Assembly (NCBI RefSeq): GCF_003967515.1
Contig: NZ_BIFQ01000001.1
Coordinates: 744,001 to 808,000 of the forward strand
Direction of reading: 5' to 3'
Origin: Dictyobacter aurantiacus
GTDB taxonomy: Bacteria; Chloroflexota; Ktedonobacteria; Ktedonobacterales; Ktedonobacteraceae
DNA length: 64,000 nucleotides
In this document: piece after piece, positions 52,627-61,847 of the stretch
How the letters are laid out: the number at the start of each line of letters is the position of its first letter
Position numbering within the stretch: position 1 is the stretch's first letter
Notes under the pieces: generated by a model
Told to the model about the DNA's origin: nothing
Databases searched by the model: none
Seen by the model: the letters and a program-made list of their open reading frames with translations, nothing else
Translations under genes and position numbers: made by a program

Positions 52627-53740
52627 ATGAGTGAATTGACAAATCGAATCGAACGCCTCCAGGGACGCGTCGAGAAAACTATGGTGCGTCTTTGACCTGG
52701 CGACAAAAGCTGAACAAATTCAGACCTTAGAAGCTGAAAGTATGGAGCCGGACTTCTGGTCAGATAACCGGAAGGCCCAGTCCACCATGCAGCAGTTGAA
52801 CGCCCTGCGCGAAGAGGTCACAACATGGGAAGGGATCGCCACCCAACTTCAAGACCTGCTTGGATTAGCCCAATTACTGGAAGAGGAGCCAGATGAGGAT
52901 ATGCAGGCAGAGGTTGAGCAATCCCTCCCCCCAATCGAGGAACAGATCGAAAAACTGCAGTTCTCACTGATGCTCAGCGGTGAGCATGATGAGAGCGATG
53001 CTATCATCAGTATTCATGCCGGTAGTGGTGGCGTCGATGCCCAGGACTGGGCGGAAATGCTCCTGCGCATGTATCTACGCTGGGCCGAGCACCATCACTT
53101 CAAAACGGAGATCTATGATTATAGCGAAGGTGAAGAAGCAGGACTGAAAAGCACCACAGTCGAGATCAGCGGACGCTATGCGTATGGCTATCTACGCTCG
53201 GAAGCGGGCACCCATCGCCTGATCCGTCTCTCGCCTTTTGATGCCGCCCATCGGCGCCATACGTCTTTTGCCAAGGTCGAAGTTCTTCCCGATATTGAAA
53301 ATACGATCGAGATTAACATTCGACCAGAAGACCTCGACGTGGATACCTACCGTTCAACCGGGGCAGGTGGTCAGCACGTGAACAAAACGGATTCCGCCGT
53401 ACGCATCCGCCATATCCCAACCGGTATCGTGGTCACCTGTCAAAATGAGCGCTCACAGATTCAAAATCGTGAGGTAGCCATGAAGCTGCTCAGGGCCAAA
53501 CTCTTTGAGTTGGAACAGAAGAAACACGAAGAAGAAACGGCCCGACTCAAAGGAGAACACGTGCAGGCGGACTTTGGCACCCAGATTCGTTCGGTAACGG
53601 TGCACCCGTATAGTATCGTCAAAGATCATCGCACCAATTTTGAAACAGGCAACACCGATGGCTATCTGGCCGGGGATATCGATCCTTTCATCCAGGCATA
53701 TCTACAGGACAAAGCCGGTGGGGTCGCGACCACCGAGTAG
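52627..53740 (+). CDS. prfB: Peptide chain release factor 2, programmed +1 frameshift
   Basis: Recognises UGA/UAA and releases the peptide. Coding starts at ATG 52627, reads 22 codons to CTT-TGA, shifts +1 there and continues from GAC at 52694 to 53740. The total is about 370 residues, normal for RF2. Visible family parts: SPF in LSPFDAAHRRHTSFAKVEV, GGQ in STGAGGQHVNKTDSAVRI, and the QVTDLRTGFE-like end of domain 3. No strong ribosome site precedes the start, perhaps because translation couples to the P450 gene. Confidence 0.95.
52690..52696 (+). other. RF2 autoregulatory frameshift site
   Basis: CTT TGA C is the conserved slippery/stop sequence of prfB: low RF2 lets ribosomes slip +1 past TGA. 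The usual AGGGGG a few bases upstream is not present (GGTGCGT stands there), so stimulation by an internal Shine-Dalgarno is weak or absent here. Confidence 0.93.
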
Positions 53741-53748
53741 CCAGATAC

Positions 53749-53821
53749 TTATCTTATCCAGCATAAAGAAGCATCGCCTGGTTGTAGATCAGGCGATGCT
53801 TCTTTATGCTGGATAAGATAA
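53749..53821. repeat. Long perfect hairpin after prfB, 32-bp arms
   Basis: 53749-53780 pairs perfectly with 53790-53821 around a 9-base loop, 8 bases after the prfB stop. No T tract follows. Confidence 0.85.
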
Positions 53822-53914
53822 CATGAGAAGCGCCGTCCAAAAATGAAAATATTTCAAGAATTGAGGCATTTTACACAACGTTCATGACAAGGGCATTTCA
53901 ATAGATATGAATGC

Positions 53915-53943
53915 TTGACTAGAGTTGTATCACCTGTTATGCT
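53915..53943 (+). promoter_or_regulatory. Promoter upstream of the small zinc-ribbon gene
   Basis: TTGACT (53915-53920), 17-base spacer, TATGCT (53938-53943). Confidence 0.75.
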
Positions 53944-53949
53944 GAAGGT

Positions 53950-54229
53950 AAGAAGCAAAGAACTATGCTTCCTACCACTTCTACTGCCAGAAAAAAAGGT
54001 GAAGAATACCTCTTTTTTGCCCGACTAAATGAATAAATCTTCACCTAAATGCTGACAGAGGAGGGGACTTATGGTATGATAGGTAGGGCATGGGTTACTT
54101 ACACCCTGCTGTGGGGACGCGGATGCAGCGGCGGAGGCTCCCCCTAGGCTTACTATCTCGCTAAGCCACGCTTGTTCACAAAATCGACAAGCGCATATTA
54201 CCTCCAGAGAGAAGGAAGGAGGCGATTTC
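53950..54229 (+). other. Long, possibly structured leader
   Basis: About 280 transcribed bases before a 71-codon gene. Hairpins: GGTAAGAAGC..GCTTCCTACC (one mismatch), AGGTGAAGA..TCTTCACCT enclosing a hairpin ending in CTTTTTT, and a GC-rich block at 54090-54165 (CTGCTGTGGGGACGCGGATG..). It could be a leader with attenuation or an independent small RNA. I cannot match it to a known family. Confidence 0.35.
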
Positions 54230-54445
54230 GTGGAAAACGCTTTTCCCCGGTGTCGCAAATGTAGTGAAGGTGATCTGGTTCCGCTTTCGGATTTCGGTAG
54301 CCAGGGAGCTTCCATAGAGTACAAGGCCTGGGTTTGCACCAACCCTTCTTGCCTGTACAATATCAAGATCCGCAATGGAGATATCATCATTAATGAGCCT
54401 ATTAGTGATGGTTCACTCCATACCTATCGCGGCAGTCGGCAGTAG
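54230..54445 (+). CDS. Small zinc-ribbon-like protein
   Basis: 71 residues, MENAFPRCRKCSEGDLVPLSDFG .. KAWVCTNPSCLYNIKIRNGDIII. Two Cys pairs (RCRKC, VCTNPSC) form a probable zinc ribbon; the rest is one compact beta-rich domain. GTG start preceded by GGAAGGAGG at 7 bases, an unusually strong site. Function unknown. It has its own promoter, a 280-base leader and a terminator, so it is probably well expressed. Confidence 0.75.
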   Translation: MENAFPRCRKCSEGDLVPLSDFGSQGASIEYKAWVCTNPSCLYNIKIRNGDIIINEPISDGSLHTYRGSRQ

Positions 54446-54507
54446 GGGTGTTCACAACACCAAAATAGCGCTTGCGGGCAATTACGATTGCTCGCGAACG
54501 TAAAAAG

Positions 54508-54547
54508 GAGGCAAAAGGTTGGCGATATACACACATCCTTTTGCCTC
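54508..54547 (+). terminator. Terminator of the small zinc-ribbon gene
   Basis: GAGGCAAAAGG (54508-54518) pairs with CCTTTTGCCTC (54537-54547). Confidence 0.7.
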
Positions 54548-54557
54548 TCTATATATT

Positions 54558-54615
54558 GAGGGGGAGCCACCCAAAAGGCCGCGGCAGTGACCTGAAAGGG
54601 TGATGACTATCCCTC
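54558..54615 (+). other. Candidate structured RNA upstream of ftsY
   Basis: Outer GAGGG (54558-54562) pairs with CCCTC (611-615 of the kilobase), inner CACCC with GGGTG, enclosing GCCGCGGC and CCTGAAAGGG. The unpaired strands include GATGACTAT. No riboswitch class recognised. Confidence 0.3.
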
Positions 54616-54706
54616 TATTTGGCTTTTTCACAACAAATACGGTATAAAGTCATAGAGTATCAATCATTTAGATTTTTTTAACTTATTAAAAGGAGTCAAT
54701 GCTGAC

Positions 54707-55714
54707 GTGCTCAATCGCTTCTTTGGGCAGAAACCTCAGGAAGACCCAAAACAAAATCAACCAAAAGGCGATACTGCTCCAGCACCAACAACTGGACAAC
54801 AACCGCCTGCGGAACAACGTTTTAGCTTCTTGGGTCGCACCCGTCAAATTTTTAACCGGCTGGGCAATACTGTTCAGGAAACCGACACCATCACAGATAG
54901 CCTATGGGATGAGTTGGAAGAGTCATTGTTGGGGGCTGACGTGGGACCAAGCACGACGCTATGGCTCATAGAGCGCCTGCGCCAACGCGTGAGCGACGAA
55001 AATATGCGTACAGGCGGCCAGGTACAACAAGCCTTACGAGAAGAATTATCCGCCCTCCTTGGAAAATCTTCATCTCTGCGTTTCTCCAAACAATCTCCTC
55101 TTACAGTGATCCTTGTGATCGGTGTCAACGGTTCAGGGAAAACTACCAGCATCGCTAAAATGGCTTATCGCCTGAAACGCGAGGGACATAGCGTCATGCT
55201 GGCTGCCGCCGATACCTTTCGCGCAGCCGCTATTGATCAGTTACAGGAGTGGGGTAATCGTGTTGAGGTACCGGTCATTAGCCAGAAACCAAATTCTGAC
55301 CCCGGCGCCGTCGTCTTTGACGCACTTCAAGCCGCCCAGAGTCGTGGCAGCGATGTGCTGATCGTCGATACAGCCGGTCGCTTACACACCAAGTTCAACT
55401 TGATGGAAGAATTAAAGAAAATTAATAAAATTATTCAGAGATTCGTTCCAGATGGTCCACATGAGCTGCTGATGGTCATCGATGCCACCACGGGCCAGAA
55501 CGCCCTGCTGCAGGCACGCAAGTTTGCGGAGGACATTGGCCTGACCGGTGTTATCATTACGAAGATGGACAGTACCGCGAAAGGTGGTTTTGCGTTTGCG
55601 GTCGCAGACGACTTAGGTGTGCCAATTAAATTTATTGGTACGGGTGAAAAAGTAGAGAATTTGATGCCATTCGAACCGCAAAATTTCGTGGCAGCGCTCT
55701 TCGCACAACAGTAA
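54707..55714 (+). CDS. ftsY: Signal recognition particle receptor FtsY
   Basis: SRP receptor GTPase that docks SRP-ribosome complexes at the membrane; partner of the RNA at 605-815. 335 residues: a Gln/Pro-rich N-terminal tail (1-40), N-domain four-helix bundle (about 45-125), and G-domain with GVNGSGKTTSIAKMAYRLK, AADTFRAAAIDQL, IVDTAGRLHTKFNLMEEL, TKMDSTAKGGFAFAV and FIGTGEKVENLMPF. GTG at 54707 has AGGAG 11 bases upstream. First gene of ftsY-accD-accA. Confidence 0.95.
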   Translation: MLNRFFGQKPQEDPKQNQPKGDTAPAPTTGQQPPAEQRFSFLGRTRQIFNRLGNTVQETDTITDSLWDELEESLLGADVGPSTTLWLIERLRQRVSDENMRTGGQVQQALREELSALLGKSSSLRFSKQSPLTVILVIGVNGSGKTTSIAKMAYRLKREGHSVMLAAADTFRAAAIDQLQEWGNRVEVPVISQKPNSDPGAVVFDALQAAQSRGSDVLIVDTAGRLHTKFNLMEELKKINKIIQRFVPDGPHELLMVIDATTGQNALLQARKFAEDIGLTGVIITKMDSTAKGGFAFAVADDLGVPIKFIGTGEKVENLMPFEPQNFVAALFAQQ

Positions 55715-55727
55715 CCGGAGGTTTCTT

Positions 55728-56603
55728 ATGGCAAAAGAAGCTGCTATCCCACTCACCAGGCAGGCTTCCTCCCCCACTGAGGATAAGCCTGCTCTGCCCT
55801 CAGTGGGCAATATAGCTGTCAAATGTCCGAAATGTAAAGAGATTTTGTACAGTCGCGATTGGGAAAAGAATCTGAAGGTGTGTTCACGTTGTAACCACCA
55901 TTTCAGACTGACCGCCCATGAGCGTATCGATCTATTGGTTGATCCTGGAAGTTTTGCTGAATTGGATGCGGATATTATTTCTGTCGATCCCCTCCAGTTC
56001 ACAACCTTTCCTCCTTCGTATTCGGATCAACGCAACTATGCCGATAAGCTAGACGCGGAACGAAAGAAGGCCGGGATCAATGAGGCGGTGGTCATTGGCC
56101 ACGCGACCATTGAGAGCAAACCATTGTCCATGGCGGTGATGGATTTCCACTTTATGGGGGGCAGTATGGGCTCCGCCGTAGGCGAGAAGATCACGCGCGC
56201 CATTGAGTTGGGGATTGAACGCCATGTCCCTGTGCTGATTGCCTCTACTTCAGGTGGCGCACGCATGCAAGAGGGACTCTTCTCTTTGATGCAGATGGCG
56301 AAAACCTCGGCCGCCCTGGCCCGCCTGGGTGAGGCCAGACTTCCCTATATTAGCCTGCTTACCGATCCCACAACCGGCGGCGTATCCGCCAGCTTCGCGA
56401 TGCTGGGTGACATCATCCTGGCCGAGCCAGGCGCCCTGGTGTGCTTTACCGGTCCACGTGTTATCGAACAGTTTATGCATATCAAGCTGCCTGAAGGAAC
56501 GGTGAACTCCGAATTCGGGCTGCAACACGGTATGATCGACGCTGTCGTACATCGACGCGATCTACGTTCAACATTGGGACGGATCCTGAGTCTCTATTCG
56601 TGA
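55728..56603 (+). CDS. accD: Acetyl-CoA carboxylase carboxyltransferase, beta subunit
   Basis: Forms malonyl-CoA with AccA. 291 residues: zinc finger CPKCKEIL..CSRCNHHFRL (about 36-62), then the carboxyltransferase fold with ERIDLLVDPGSF, MDFHFMGGSMGSAVGEKI, ASTSGGARMQEGLFSLMQM and LLTDPTTGGVSASFAMLGDI. 13 bases after ftsY and 76 before accA, one operon. Confidence 0.95.
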   Translation: MAKEAAIPLTRQASSPTEDKPALPSVGNIAVKCPKCKEILYSRDWEKNLKVCSRCNHHFRLTAHERIDLLVDPGSFAELDADIISVDPLQFTTFPPSYSDQRNYADKLDAERKKAGINEAVVIGHATIESKPLSMAVMDFHFMGGSMGSAVGEKITRAIELGIERHVPVLIASTSGGARMQEGLFSLMQMAKTSAALARLGEARLPYISLLTDPTTGGVSASFAMLGDIILAEPGALVCFTGPRVIEQFMHIKLPEGTVNSEFGLQHGMIDAVVHRRDLRSTLGRILSLYS

Positions 56604-56679
56604 GCGGTCGTCCGGAACGTGCCATTCGTGGTTACCTCCGGACAATGCGAGACTGGAAAGCATAATAGAAGGGAAAGTG

Positions 56680-57666
56680 ATGGCCTACGATCTTGAATTT
56701 GAGAAACCACTGGCGGAGTTAGATAAAAAGATCTCCGCCCTGCAGCGCAAAGGTGATCGCCTGAAGGCGGATGAACAGGTTCAGCTCCACGAACTGGAGC
56801 GAGAGCTGCGGAAAAAGACTGAGGATCTCTATAAAAATTTAACTACCTGGCAAACTGTGCAGGTGGCACGCCACAAGGATCGTCCTTACGCCGCCGACTA
56901 TATTCGGCTGATGTGTGAGGACTTTTTTGAGCTACATGGGGACCGCTCCTTTGGTGATGACCACGCCATTATGGCGGGCCCGGCAAAACTTGGCAAGCAA
57001 ACCGTAATGCTGGTCTGCCATCAGAAGGGCCGCGATATGAAGGAGAAGCAGTTCCGTAACCTGGGAATGCCCCATCCTGAAGGATATCGCAAGGCGTACC
57101 GCCTGATGGAGCAGGCCGAGAAGTTCCAGATGCCGATTGTGTCGTTGATCGATGCCTCCGGCGCCTCGCCGGGCCTGGTCGATGAGGAGCGTGGACAGGC
57201 CGAGGCGATCGCTTCCACGCTGTATCTAATGCCCCGCTTGAAGGTTCCCATCATCGCCACCGTAATCGGTGAAGGGGGAAGTGGCGGCGCCCTGGCTATT
57301 GGTGTGGCCGATCGCGTCTTGATGCTCGAACACAGCATCTATATGGTGGCCGCGCCTGAGGCGGCGGCCTCAATTATGTGGCGCGATGCGGCCTATGCGT
57401 CCTACGCAGCCACCGCAATGCGCATCAGTGCACGAGAATTGCTACCGCTGGGCCTGATCGATGAAATCTTGCCAGAACCAGTTGGTGGCGCCCATCGCAA
57501 CTATCAGCAGATGGCAAGCACGCTAAAAGCGGCCCTGGAACGTCACCTGGAAGAGACGAAAAGCCTGCCAACCGACAAATTATTGGAGCTGCGCTACCAG
57601 AAGTTCCGCAACATAGGCAAGTATGGTTCAGTTCAAGAGCTCACGCTCACCAGCGCGCAACCCTAG
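56680..57666 (+). CDS. accA: Acetyl-CoA carboxylase carboxyltransferase, alpha subunit
   Basis: 328 residues. LEFEKPLAELDKKISALQ helical start, ARHKDRPYAADYIRLMCEDFFELHGDRSF, GHPEGYRKA-like motif (MPHPEGYRKAYRLMEQAEKF), LIDASGASPGLVDEERGQAEAIA and TVIGEGGSGGALAIGVADRVLMLEHSIYMVAAPEAAASI. ATG at 56680 chosen (AAGGG upstream); a GTG directly before it is possible. Its end is 25 bases from the insertion sequence. Confidence 0.95.
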   Translation: MAYDLEFEKPLAELDKKISALQRKGDRLKADEQVQLHELERELRKKTEDLYKNLTTWQTVQVARHKDRPYAADYIRLMCEDFFELHGDRSFGDDHAIMAGPAKLGKQTVMLVCHQKGRDMKEKQFRNLGMPHPEGYRKAYRLMEQAEKFQMPIVSLIDASGASPGLVDEERGQAEAIASTLYLMPRLKVPIIATVIGEGGSGGALAIGVADRVLMLEHSIYMVAAPEAAASIMWRDAAYASYAATAMRISARELLPLGLIDEILPEPVGGAHRNYQQMASTLKAALERHLEETKSLPTDKLLELRYQKFRNIGKYGSVQELTLTSAQP

Positions 57667-57797
57667 TCATTGACATCTGCGGCTCAAAACCAGACAGAAA
57701 CATGAGACATCCCGAATTTTAAGGTCGGGCTTGTAAAAAGACACCTCCTGAGCGAGACTGAAGAAAGCAACCAACCATCATTCAGTCAATCCAGGAG

Positions 57798-59213
57798 GTG
57801 TTGTTCATGTCATCCCAGTATCTCACACGGCTTGAGGAGCCACAAGTTCCACCATATCCCCCTGCCGAGATGGCTCAGGGATTGTACACCGCTCTCGCTC
57901 GGTTTCTAGCTCCGTTGCTCATGGAAGCTGATACCCGCATGGACAAACGACTGGTGCGCACGATGTTGCACACGGTCGCAGTGATCTTGACCTTTCGTGA
58001 TCGCGTCAATGGCTTGCTCCTCTCGGAAATGGGCGGCTATCTCGAAACGCCTGACAAAGCCCCGGCAGGCACCAAGCGCCTGTCTCGGCTGCTGCATTGT
58101 CGCAAATGGTCCGCTGAGCTGATCCGCTCGTATCTGTGGCATCGAGCCAGCCAGCGCCTCACAAGGTGGAAACAGATGGGAAGGGATGTGCTGGCGCTGT
58201 GGGATGAGAGCGCCTGGGAGAAACCAGAAAGTATCGCCTCCGATGATCTTGCCCCGGTGCGCTCAAGTAAAGCGGCGCGACTCACCCATATCAAAAAGGG
58301 CTACTACACCCCACCGCGTGGCCCCATTTTTGTGCCGGGCCTCCATTGGCTGGCCGTGGTCCTGGTCGGTAGCGAGCAGCAAGACGACCCGCCTGAACTA
58401 GCCAGCATGCGGTGGTGGACCAGCCGTGGGGCGCGCGCCTCCTTCAAACGCGATGAGCAAGCCAAACTGTTGCTGCAAGGCGTTCTGCTCTGGGGACGCG
58501 AGGTGATGCATGTCTTTGATCAAGGCTTCGCCAGCAGTTTCTGGCTGGGTCTGTTGCTGGCGTTCTCGTTGCGCTTTGTGCTGCGCTGGAACAAAGACTA
58601 TCAGCTCGTGGATGCCCAGGGTCAGCGACGTGCAGCCTGGAAAATCACCCGCGGCAAACGAGGATGGCAAGAACGCTGGGTGTGGGATTGCCGTCGTCAC
58701 CAGTGGGTCATGGGCAGCATTCTTGCCTTTCCGGTGACGCACCCCGACCATCCTGAGCAGCCCTTGTGGTTGGTCGTAGCTCGGCGCAAAGGTGGCTTGC
58801 CCTGGTATCTGCTCACCGCCGAGTCCATCACCACCGCGGAAGATGCCTGGCGGATCATGTTTGCCTATGCGCGCCGCTGGCAGATCGAACTGACCTGGAA
58901 AGAAAACAAGAGCGAATTGGGCTTCCAAAGCCCGCGGCTCTGGGAGTGGGAGACGCGAGAAAAACTGCTGCTGTTGGCGGCGCTGGCCTACGCCTTTCTG
59001 CTGAGCCTGCTGGCGCCGTTTTACGAACTCTTACGCCGCTGGCTGTTGCGGCACTACTGTCATCGCACAGGCCGTCATGCCCGGCAAGCACACCAGCCGT
59101 TTGCACGGCTGCGCCTGGCCTTGAGTCGGTTGTGGCAACGGATCCCTGCGCGCTGGGAGGAGGTAGCTGGCCGGCCCCGGCCCCAGCCTCGCGTCCAGAT
59201 CATTATGCTCTGA
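57798..59213 (+). CDS. IS4-family DDE transposase
   Basis: 471 residues. Catalytic acids: Asp in ALWDESAWEKP (about 133), Asp in MHVFDQGFASSFW (about 238), and Glu in the YREK-type block YARRWQIELTWKENKSELGF (about 354-372, Glu 361). RNase H-like catalytic core with a beta-strand insertion (VLRWNKDYQLVDAQG..). The C-terminal third is hydrophobic and then Arg-rich. The frame is intact, so transposition may still be possible. The ribosome site is CAGGAGG about 9 bases upstream. Confidence 0.9.
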   Translation: MLFMSSQYLTRLEEPQVPPYPPAEMAQGLYTALARFLAPLLMEADTRMDKRLVRTMLHTVAVILTFRDRVNGLLLSEMGGYLETPDKAPAGTKRLSRLLHCRKWSAELIRSYLWHRASQRLTRWKQMGRDVLALWDESAWEKPESIASDDLAPVRSSKAARLTHIKKGYYTPPRGPIFVPGLHWLAVVLVGSEQQDDPPELASMRWWTSRGARASFKRDEQAKLLLQGVLLWGREVMHVFDQGFASSFWLGLLLAFSLRFVLRWNKDYQLVDAQGQRRAAWKITRGKRGWQERWVWDCRRHQWVMGSILAFPVTHPDHPEQPLWLVVARRKGGLPWYLLTAESITTAEDAWRIMFAYARRWQIELTWKENKSELGFQSPRLWEWETREKLLLLAALAYAFLLSLLAPFYELLRRWLLRHYCHRTGRHARQAHQPFARLRLALSRLWQRIPARWEEVAGRPRPQPRVQIIML

Positions 59214-59489
59214 GGCGGTGTGGAGGTTCCCCACGTGACGAGAGACGCTCTGGTCGGCATCGGCTGACCATGTGGGCGTGTGTCCGGTGTTCATCGGGTA
59301 CAACGCGTCTTGCCAACAGAGGATGCGAATGCGTGCAAAAAGAGCATACCCCTAGGCCCTGTGGAAGCCGCTGGGATGCTTTGGGAGTGGAAAGTCGGTT
59401 GACCAGCTCCTTTCTCTTTTTCCGTTTTTTGGCACAGTGGTGCTTTTCAGCGAGCCAAACGGGGAAAGCACGTTGTTCTGCAAGAGAAG

Positions 59490-59534
59490 AGAAGCGAGCA
59501 GTTCTCCTTCAAAAATGGAGAACTGCTCGCTTCT
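59490..59534 (+). terminator. Hairpin near the right end of the IS
   Basis: 18-bp arms around TTCAAAAAT, followed by TTTCAC; may end the transposase transcript or shield the end from outside transcription. Confidence 0.6.
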
Positions 59535-59584
59535 TTCACAAGTTCATCCCTAAAATTTGGGATGTCTCATGTTTCTGTCTTTGC

Positions 59585-61465
59585 TTAGACCTCTCGATAT
59601 TCACCTTCGACGGTGCCGCTATCTTCTGGAGTGGAACGACCCGCACCAGATCCGGCCGCGTTCTGGCTATCGTAGATCTCCTGTCCTACACGCTGCAGTG
59701 TCTGCTCCAGATCGCTGGTCAGCGATTGCAGGCTGGCCGTCTGGTTCGCGGTCAACGCGTCACGTAGAACCTTAATCTTCTGCTCCACATCCGAACGCAG
59801 GCTGGCGGAGATTTTGCCCTCAACGTCCTTCAGCGTCCGTTCGGCCTGGTAGGCAACGCTATCAGCCCTGTTGCGCAGTTCAATCTCCTCTTTGCGGGCG
59901 CGATCCTCCTGTGCATGCATCTCGGCCTCACGCACCATGCGCTCAACCTCAGACTTGGAGAGTCCGCTGGAGGCGGTAATCGTGATGCGTTGCTCACGGC
60001 CAGTAGCTTTGTCTCGGGCGGTCACACTCAAGATGCCGTTGGCATCGATATCGAAGATAACCTCAACCTGCGGCACGCCACGTGGAGCGGGCGCGATCCC
60101 TTCCAGGCGGAAGTGTCCCAGACTCTTGTTGTCGCGCGCCAGTTCACGCTCACCCTGTAAGACGTGGATCTCAACGGCCGGCTGGTTGTCCTCCGCCGTG
60201 CTGAAGACCTCGCTCTTACGTACCGGGATGGTCGTATTGCGCTCGATCAAAGGTGTCATTACTCCGCCCAGGGTCTCAACGCCCAGAGAGAGCGGGGTGA
60301 CGTCGAGCAGGAGTACATCTTTTACATCGCCCTGCAACACACCAGCCTGGATCGCGGCACCAATCGCTACCACCTCGTCCGGGTTTACTCCCTTATGGGG
60401 CTCTTTGCCGAACAGCTTGCGTACCATATCTACCACAGCAGGCATGCGTGTCTGTCCACCAACCAGCACCACCTCATCGACATCGGCGGGACGAATCTCC
60501 GCATCCTCCAACGCCTTCAACACTGGACCCCTGGTGCGCTCAATCAATCCGCTGACCAGCTGCTCCAGTTTGGCACGACTCAGATTCATGACCAGGTGCT
60601 TGGGACCGCTGGAGTCAGCCGTAATAAAGGGCAGATTGATCTCGGTCTGCATAGCGGACGAGAGCTCTATTTTCGCTCTCTCAGCCGCCTCTTTAAGACG
60701 CTGGATAGCCATGCGATCGTTGCGCAGGTCAATACCATTTTCGCGCCGGAACTCGTCTGCGATCCAGTCCATAATCACCTGGTCGAAGTCATCACCGCCC
60801 AGGTGCGTATCGCCATTGGTCGACTTGACCTCAAACACGCCCTCGCCCAGTTGCAGAATGGAGATATCAAAGGTACCACCACCCAGGTCATAGACAGCGA
60901 TCGTCTGGTCGCTCTTCTTGTCCAGACCATACGCCAGGGACGCAGCGGTCGGCTCGTTAATGATACGCAAAACTTCCAGGCCAGCGATGCGTCCGGCATC
61001 TTTTGTTGCCTGGCGCTGCGCATCGTTAAAGTAGGCGGGAACCGTAATTACGGCTTGTGTCACCGGCTCACCCAGGCGCGCCTCGGCGTCCGCCTTCAAC
61101 TTCTGCAGGATCATAGCCGAGATTTCAGGAGGGCTATATTCGCGTCCGGCCAATCCTACACGTGCATCACCATTAGCGGCACGCGATATCTTATAGGGCA
61201 CACTCTTGATGGTGCGCTGCACTTCAGCATCGTCAAAGCGGCGACCCATCAGACGCTTCACCGAGAAAATGGTGTTATCTGGATTCGTGACGGCCTGGCG
61301 CTTGGCCACCTGCCCGACCAGGCGCTCACCACTCTTTGTAATCGCCACGATTGAAGGGGTCAGACGCGAACCCTCGCTGTTCTCCAGTACGGTGGGATCG
61401 CCCGCCTCGATAATCGCCACAACAGAGTTTGTGGTGCCCAGGTCAATACCAATAACTTTTGCCAT
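59585..61465 (-). CDS. dnaK: Chaperone DnaK (Hsp70)
   Basis: ATP-driven folding chaperone. 626 residues: [13 protein letters not shown] (phosphate 1), [34 protein letters not shown] (connect 1), [12 protein letters not shown] (phosphate 2), [17 protein letters not shown] (adenosine), the linker [18 protein letters not shown], then the substrate-binding domain and helical lid. No grpE or dnaJ beside it. ATG at 61465 is family-conserved ([12 protein letters not shown]); the 23 upstream codons are not. It is transcribed towards the IS. Confidence 0.97.
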   Translation of the reverse strand: MAKVIGIDLGTTNSVVAIIEAGDPTVLENSEGSRLTPSIVAITKSGERLVGQVAKRQAVTNPDNTIFSVKRLMGRRFDDAEVQRTIKSVPYKISRAANGDARVGLAGREYSPPEISAMILQKLKADAEARLGEPVTQAVITVPAYFNDAQRQATKDAGRIAGLEVLRIINEPTAASLAYGLDKKSDQTIAVYDLGGGTFDISILQLGEGVFEVKSTNGDTHLGGDDFDQVIMDWIADEFRRENGIDLRNDRMAIQRLKEAAERAKIELSSAMQTEINLPFITADSSGPKHLVMNLSRAKLEQLVSGLIERTRGPVLKALEDAEIRPADVDEVVLVGGQTRMPAVVDMVRKLFGKEPHKGVNPDEVVAIGAAIQAGVLQGDVKDVLLLDVTPLSLGVETLGGVMTPLIERNTTIPVRKSEVFSTAEDNQPAVEIHVLQGERELARDNKSLGHFRLEGIAPAPRGVPQVEVIFDIDANGILSVTARDKATGREQRITITASSGLSKSEVERMVREAEMHAQEDRARKEEIELRNRADSVAYQAERTLKDVEGKISASLRSDVEQKIKVLRDALTANQTASLQSLTSDLEQTLQRVGQEIYDSQNAAGSGAGRSTPEDSGTVEGEYREV

Positions 61466-61703
61466 AATTAAGGTCCTGCCATTCTTTTTGTGTTTAAACA
61501 TACTCGATTGCTGTGAATACTCAGCACACCGCACGAGCGAGCTCGTGTGGCCCTAGCCGGGCAAGGAACATTGGTTCCTGGTATGTTCCATAAACCTGAG
61601 ATGAATGCTCAGGGATCGCATTTCTGCGAAACGATCCATGATTCGCTGTTCATGAATTTACGGTTGCATGGTCAGCCGACTATCCGAGCTCGCGGGGCTC
61701 GAA

Positions 61704-61720
61704 GTGTTCACAGTGAACAC
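61704..61720. promoter_or_regulatory. Palindrome upstream of dnaK
   Basis: GTGTTCAC-A-GTGAACAC, perfect 8-bp arms around one base, about 240 bases before dnaK. Looks like an operator for a dimeric regulator; identity unknown. Confidence 0.5.
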
Positions 61721-61799
61721 ATAAGATTCCTTAAGCTGTGATCTTTCTGTATGTCACCTGCGTGGCAGGGTAGAATATAGGAAGGATCATTTTCGTTAA

Positions 61800-61818
61800 G
61801 GGGACTCCGTGAGTCCCC
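61800..61818 (-). terminator. Hairpin after the second hsp20
   Basis: GGGGACTC (61800-61807) pairs with GAGTCCCC (61811-61818), about 30 bases after the hsp20 stop on the minus strand. Confidence 0.6.
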
Positions 61819-61847
61819 CTAATCTGTCTATTGTGCTGGCACAGAGC

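Larger units (their letters stand above)
57692..59580 (+). mobile_element. IS4-like insertion sequence, 1889 bp
   Basis: Ends are inverted repeats of about 33 bases, 57692-57724 and 59548-59580, sharing AGACAGAAACATGAGACATCCC exactly and AATTTTA after one mismatch. It holds one transposase gene (57798-59213). About 330 bases follow the gene with no convincing gene, including an 18-bp-arm hairpin (59490-59534). No target duplication is visible (TCAAAACC left, TTGCTTAG right). It sits between the convergent accA and dnaK, 4 bases from the dnaK stop codon. Confidence 0.88.
61466..61847 (-). other. Long leader/control region of dnaK
   Basis: Nearly 380 bases without a gene. Features on the dnaK transcript side: small hairpins CACGAGC..GCTCGTG (61532-61547), AGGAAC..GTTCCT, GGATCG..CGATCC and a 17-bp palindrome at 61704. 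I found neither a CIRCE element nor a clear HAIR element. Confidence 0.45.

Noticed and set aside
52742..53740. prfB starting at the ATG after the frameshift
   Set aside because: An upstream 22-codon frame with CTT TGA C leads into it in the +1 frame, the standard RF2 arrangement.
57684..59588. Target-site duplication around the IS
   Set aside because: Flanks TCAAAACC and TTGCTTAG share no direct repeat at any plausible end position.
58766..59767. Long second frame overlapping the transposase and the IS tail
   Set aside because: Arg/Ser/Cys-rich composition typical of an out-of-frame shadow; it also crosses the IS end into dnaK.
59871..61354. Two long plus-strand frames opposite dnaK
   Set aside because: Antisense shadows of a highly biased coding sequence; no ribosome sites.
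61466..61847. CIRCE element (HrcA operator) before dnaK
   Set aside because: No TTAGCACTC..GAGTGCTAA-type repeat is present.
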